From positions 62,001 to 126,000 of the forward strand of contig NZ_JAATEN010000009.1 of the NCBI RefSeq assembly GCF_012034935.1: 64,000 bases of DNA. The letters are read 5' to 3'. Each line of letters starts with the position of its first letter. Within the stretch, counting starts at the first letter, position 1. A program made the translations under genes and the position numbers. A model generated the notes under the pieces. The model ran no database searches and was not told the DNA's origin. It worked only from the letters and a program-made list of their open reading frames with translations. This DNA comes from Streptomyces zingiberis. GTDB taxonomy: Bacteria; Actinomycetota; Actinomycetes; Streptomycetales; Streptomycetaceae. Positions 61,373 to 64,000 of the stretch are shown here, in pieces.

Positions 61373-62770
61373 GTGACCCACCTCAGGAGCCCCGCGACCC
61401 GCCGTGGCACACGGCCGGCGCGGCCGGACACCTCCCGCCCCGACCTGATCACGGCGGCCGCCGCCGCGCTGTTCGTGGCCGCCGTGGCCTACGCCGGCGT
61501 CCTGATCCAGCGCCGTGTGGACGTCCTCTACGTCGAATGGCCGCCGCTCTACGCCCACTGGATGCCGCACGTGGGCCCGGGCACGGTCGCCGCGCCCGCC
61601 GTGGCCGTGGCCGTCGCCGTCCACGGCCCGGTGCTCGCCCGCCGGCTGCCGTGGCGCCGGCTGCTCCTGGCCTCCTGGGCCGCGTCGCTGGCCTGGACGC
61701 TGTCGCTGGCGCTGATCGACGGGTGGCAGCGCGGCGTCGCGGGCCGCCTCACGCAGAAGCACGAGTACCTGCTGGCCGTGGAGCGCATCGCCGCCGACCC
61801 GGCGGGATCCCTGCGGACCTTCACCGACCACATCCTGCTCACCGCGCCCGACCACTGGCCCGCCCATGTGGCCGGGCATCCGCCGGGCGCCGTCTACACC
61901 TTCGTCGGCCTCGACCTCGCCGGGCTGTCCGGCGGGGCCTGGGCCGCCGTGTGGGTGCTGCTCACGGGCAGTTCGGCCGCGGCGGCCGTGCTGGTCACCC
62001 TCCGTGCGGTGGCGGGGGAGCGGTGGGCGCGCCGGGCCGCGCCGTTCCTCGTGCTCGCGCCCGCCGCGGTGTGGGCCGGGGTGTCCGCGGACGGATACTT
62101 CGCGGCCGTCGCCGCCTGGTCCGTCGCCCTGTTCGCCCTGGCCTGCCGGCCCGGCGCCCGCCGCCCGCGGAGCACGGCGCTGGCGGCCGGCGTGCTGCTG
62201 GGTGTCACCGTCCACCTCAGTTACGGGCTGGTGCTGATGGTGATCCCGGTCGTGGCCCTCCTGCTGTACGCCCGGACGGTCCGCCCGGTGCTGCCCGCGC
62301 TGGCCGGGGGCGCCGCCGTCACCGCCGCCTTCACGGCCGCCGGATTCTGGTGGTTCGAGGGGTACGACCTCCTGGTCACCCGCTACTACCAGGGGGTGGC
62401 CCGGATCCGCCCGTACGGCTACTGGATCTTCGGGAACCTCGCCAACGCCGTCATCACGGCCGGGCTCGCGGCCGTCGCCGGGCTGCGCCGCGCCCTCGCC
62501 GCCCTGCCGGGAGGCATCCGCGCCCACCGGGCGGGCCGGCCGGGCGGCGCGGGCGGTGTGGTCCTGCTCGCCACGGCCGGGCTCTGCATGATCCTGGCGG
62601 CCGACCTCTCCGGGATGAGCAAGGCCGAGACGGAGCGCATCTGGCTCCCGTTCACGCTCTGGCTGCTGCCCGCGGCGGCCCTCCTGCCGGCCCGCTCCCA
62701 CCGCCGGTGGCTGCTCCTTCAGGCGGTGACGGCGCTCCTCGTCAACCACTTCCTGTTCACCGGGTGGTGA
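61373..62770 (+). CDS. polytopic membrane protein, glycosyltransferase-C-like
   Basis: A 465-residue integral membrane protein with about eleven helices. The first extracellular loop has RRVDVLYVEWPPLYAHWMPH and AGHPPGAVYTF, where acidic/aromatic residues resemble the catalytic loop of GT-C mannosyltransferases that use polyprenyl-phosphate sugars; later FEGYDLLVTRYYQGVARIRP and MSKAETERIWLPF are similar to that group. GTG 61373 follows TAGCGT (61361-61366) by 6 bases, so leaderless. Together with the nearby glycosyltransferase and epimerase it suggests a surface-glycan function, though donor and product are unknown. Confidence 0.82.
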   Translation: MTHLRSPATRRGTRPARPDTSRPDLITAAAAALFVAAVAYAGVLIQRRVDVLYVEWPPLYAHWMPHVGPGTVAAPAVAVAVAVHGPVLARRLPWRRLLLASWAASLAWTLSLALIDGWQRGVAGRLTQKHEYLLAVERIAADPAGSLRTFTDHILLTAPDHWPAHVAGHPPGAVYTFVGLDLAGLSGGAWAAVWVLLTGSSAAAAVLVTLRAVAGERWARRAAPFLVLAPAAVWAGVSADGYFAAVAAWSVALFALACRPGARRPRSTALAAGVLLGVTVHLSYGLVLMVIPVVALLLYARTVRPVLPALAGGAAVTAAFTAAGFWWFEGYDLLVTRYYQGVARIRPYGYWIFGNLANAVITAGLAAVAGLRRALAALPGGIRAHRAGRPGGAGGVVLLATAGLCMILAADLSGMSKAETERIWLPFTLWLLPAAALLPARSHRRWLLLQAVTALLVNHFLFTGW

Positions 62771-62894
62771 CACCACGTCGTCCATGCGCTGACCGGGGTC
62801 CCTCCTGCGGGGGACCTTCGGGCCGTCGCCGTTTCGCCCACGAACCGAGCGGAAAGCGACGGGTTGTCACATTCCTCGCAGAACAGGAGTTGCC

Positions 62895-63296
62895 ATGTTC
62901 AACTCGCTCAAGTCCCGCGGCGCGGGGCTCGCGGCCGGTGCGGCGGCTTCGGCCCTCCTCGTCGGCGGCTCGCTCCTCGGCGCGGCGCCCGTGCAGGCCG
63001 ACCCCCACCACCCGGAGGAGCCGGTGGGGAAGGTCACGGCGAGCGTCCTCAACCACCGTCAGTACCCCAGCACCGACTCCTCGGTGGTGGGCCAGAGCGA
63101 CCGCGGTGACCACATCCCCATCAAGTGCAAGGTCCGTGCCCAGCTGATCGAGGGCGACCCGATCTGGTACCTGGCGCGCCACGGGGAGTTCTGGGTGAGC
63201 GGACGCTATGTCGAGGTGCGGGCGAAGGTGAAGTGGTGCAAGGACGTCCACCACGGGCCGCCCGCGGAGAAGGAGACCGGCACCGCGAAGGGCTGA
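62895..63296 (+). CDS. secreted SH3-like domain protein
   Basis: A 133-residue exported protein. Signal peptide: basic start, AGLAAGAAASALLVGGSLLG, cleavage near VQADPHH. The mature part looks like a bacterial SH3/SH3b fold (VTASVLNHRQYPSTDSSVVG, GDHIPIKCKVRAQLIEGDPI, WYLARHGEFWVSGRYVEVRA) with two Cys (in IKCKV and VKWCKDV) likely to form a disulfide. Such proteins bind cell wall. Start ATG 62895 with an AGGAG site 9 bases upstream (cagaacaggagttgcc). Monocistronic. Confidence 0.85.
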   Translation: MFNSLKSRGAGLAAGAAASALLVGGSLLGAAPVQADPHHPEEPVGKVTASVLNHRQYPSTDSSVVGQSDRGDHIPIKCKVRAQLIEGDPIWYLARHGEFWVSGRYVEVRAKVKWCKDVHHGPPAEKETGTAKG

Positions 63297-63484
63297 CCCG
63301 GCCGGCCCCGGGCGGCCGGACGCACCGAATGTGAGGAAGGGCCCGGCCGCGGCGGGAACACGCGCCGCGGCCGGGCCCGTGCCCGTCCCGCCCCGTGCTC
63401 CCCGCCGGTCCTCTCCCCGTGTCCCCCGGCGCCCGGCGGACCGCCCGGGCCGGGTTGTCCTCGCCGTGCGCCCCGCACTACTGT

Positions 63485-63660
63485 CGCAGGGCCTTGGTGC
63501 ACGGGAAACCGGTGAAAAGCCGGTGCGGCCCTCGCCACTGTGATCGGGAAGTCCGGTTCCACCCCTCGGGGAGCCACTGGGACGCCGCGGAGCTCCGCGG
63601 CGCCCGGGAAGGCGGAGTCCGGGCGGCATGACCCGTCAGCCAGGAGACCGGCCAGGGCGT
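63485..63660 (+). ncRNA. cobalamin riboswitch
   Basis: Conserved B12 aptamer elements are present in order: ggtgcacgggaaaccggtga, then aaaagccggtgcgg, the core gccactgtgatcgggaagtc (about 63533-63553), ggagccactgg (about 63569-63579), cgggaaggcgg, and B12 box gtcagccaggagaccggcc (about 63635-63653). The box ends about 45 bases before cbiM, whose GGAGAGG site could be masked on ligand binding. Confidence 0.95.
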
Positions 63661-63699
63661 GTCGTCCATCCACGAGGTGCTGGAGAGGTCCGCTTTCCC

Positions 63700-64000
63700 A
63701 TGCATATAGCCGAGGGCTTTCTGCCCCCCTGGCACGCCGCCGCCTGGACCGCGGCAGCCGCCCCCTTCGTCGTCCACGGCGCGCGGTCGCTGACCCGCCT
63801 GGTCCGCGAACACCCCGGGAACACCCTGCTGCTGGGGGCCTCCGGGGCCTTCACCTTCGTCCTGTCCGCGCTGAAGATCCCGTCCGTGACGGGCAGTTGC
63901 TCCCACCCCACCGGTACCGGGCTCGGGACGGTGCTCTTCCGGCCACCGGTCATGGCGGTGCTGTCCACGATCACCTTGCTCTTCCAGGCCCTGCTGCTGG
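63700..64000 (+). CDS. cbiM: cobalt ECF transporter subunit CbiM (5' part)
   Basis: The first 100 codons of CbiM, the membrane S-component-like subunit of the CbiMNQO cobalt importer that feeds cobalamin synthesis. It starts [20 protein letters not shown], with the essential N-terminal Met-His metal-binding start. Then [20 protein letters not shown], and [18 protein letters not shown], the diagnostic [10 protein letters not shown] loop. The gene runs past the window end. Start ATG 63700, GGAGAGG about 8 bases upstream, under the B12 riboswitch. Confidence 0.96.
   Translation, partial: MHIAEGFLPPWHAAAWTAAAAPFVVHGARSLTRLVREHPGNTLLLGASGAFTFVLSALKIPSVTGSCSHPTGTGLGTVLFRPPVMAVLSTITLLFQALLL

Noticed and set aside
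59144..62785. 1213-codon minus-strand frame
   Set aside because: Only 59144-59788 is a real gene in this frame; the rest is shadow of the molybdopterin oxidoreductase and the plus-strand membrane protein gene.

Overview
The window is very GC-rich, almost entirely coding, and has strong third-position G/C bias, many GTG starts and AAGGAG-type ribosome sites. Together with the gene content (bioBAD/bioF, murT-gatD, a c-di-AMP riboswitch before an NlpC/P60 gene, CGNR/ABATE regulators, an RsbW-like HATPase, leaderless TANNNT-N7-start promoters) this points to Streptomyces or a close relative. Species cannot be named from sequence alone.

Layout. 0-19 kb is mostly housekeeping: the 3' end of sbcC, a GNAT, an SDR, a degenerate Fic/Doc pair, a DUF885 metallopeptidase, an Lrp regulator divergent from a trans-sulfuration-type PLP enzyme, a membrane-ACT-GNAT fusion, a PhoD-type phosphatase, another SDR, mug, purB, an SGNH hydrolase, an anti-sigma-like ATPase and two CNNM/CorC transporters. 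19-24.3 kb holds an ABC-ATPase remnant and the biotin genes (bioB-bioA-bioD on minus, bioF on plus) around a palindromic intergenic site. 24.3-27.8 kb has an NlpC/P60 cell-wall hydrolase under a c-di-AMP riboswitch, a ClpP homologue without catalytic Ser and His, a small unknown gene, a Phd/YefM antitoxin and a PlsC acyltransferase.

27.9-44 kb looks accessory. It carries three ABATE/CGNR regulators, each beside or divergent from a possible target (HPP membrane protein plus flavin-fold protein; vanadium haloperoxidase and LysR; VOC protein plus a ferredoxin/reductase set). At its centre is a plus-strand locus: cupin, two-subunit B12-dependent methylaspartate (glutamate) mutase, a large FAD/NAD(P)-binding oxidoreductase and an acyl-CoA/adenylate-forming ligase. 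Mutase subunits, and oxidoreductase and ligase, are translationally coupled, which suggests a compact pathway that makes, oxidises and activates a beta-methyl amino acid. This is the most promising uncharacterised system in the window.

44-64 kb returns to core functions: CtaG-like protein, phosphofructokinase, GatD/MurT, peptide deformylase, a TetR/acyl-CoA dehydrogenase pair, a permease/TIGR03943 pair, then a conserved-looking block of epimerase, OmpR-type regulator, glycosyltransferase, DUF2064 gene (frameshifted here), methyltransferase, molybdopterin oxidoreductase with membrane anchor, and a polytopic membrane protein. The window ends in a cobalamin riboswitch and the start of cbiM.
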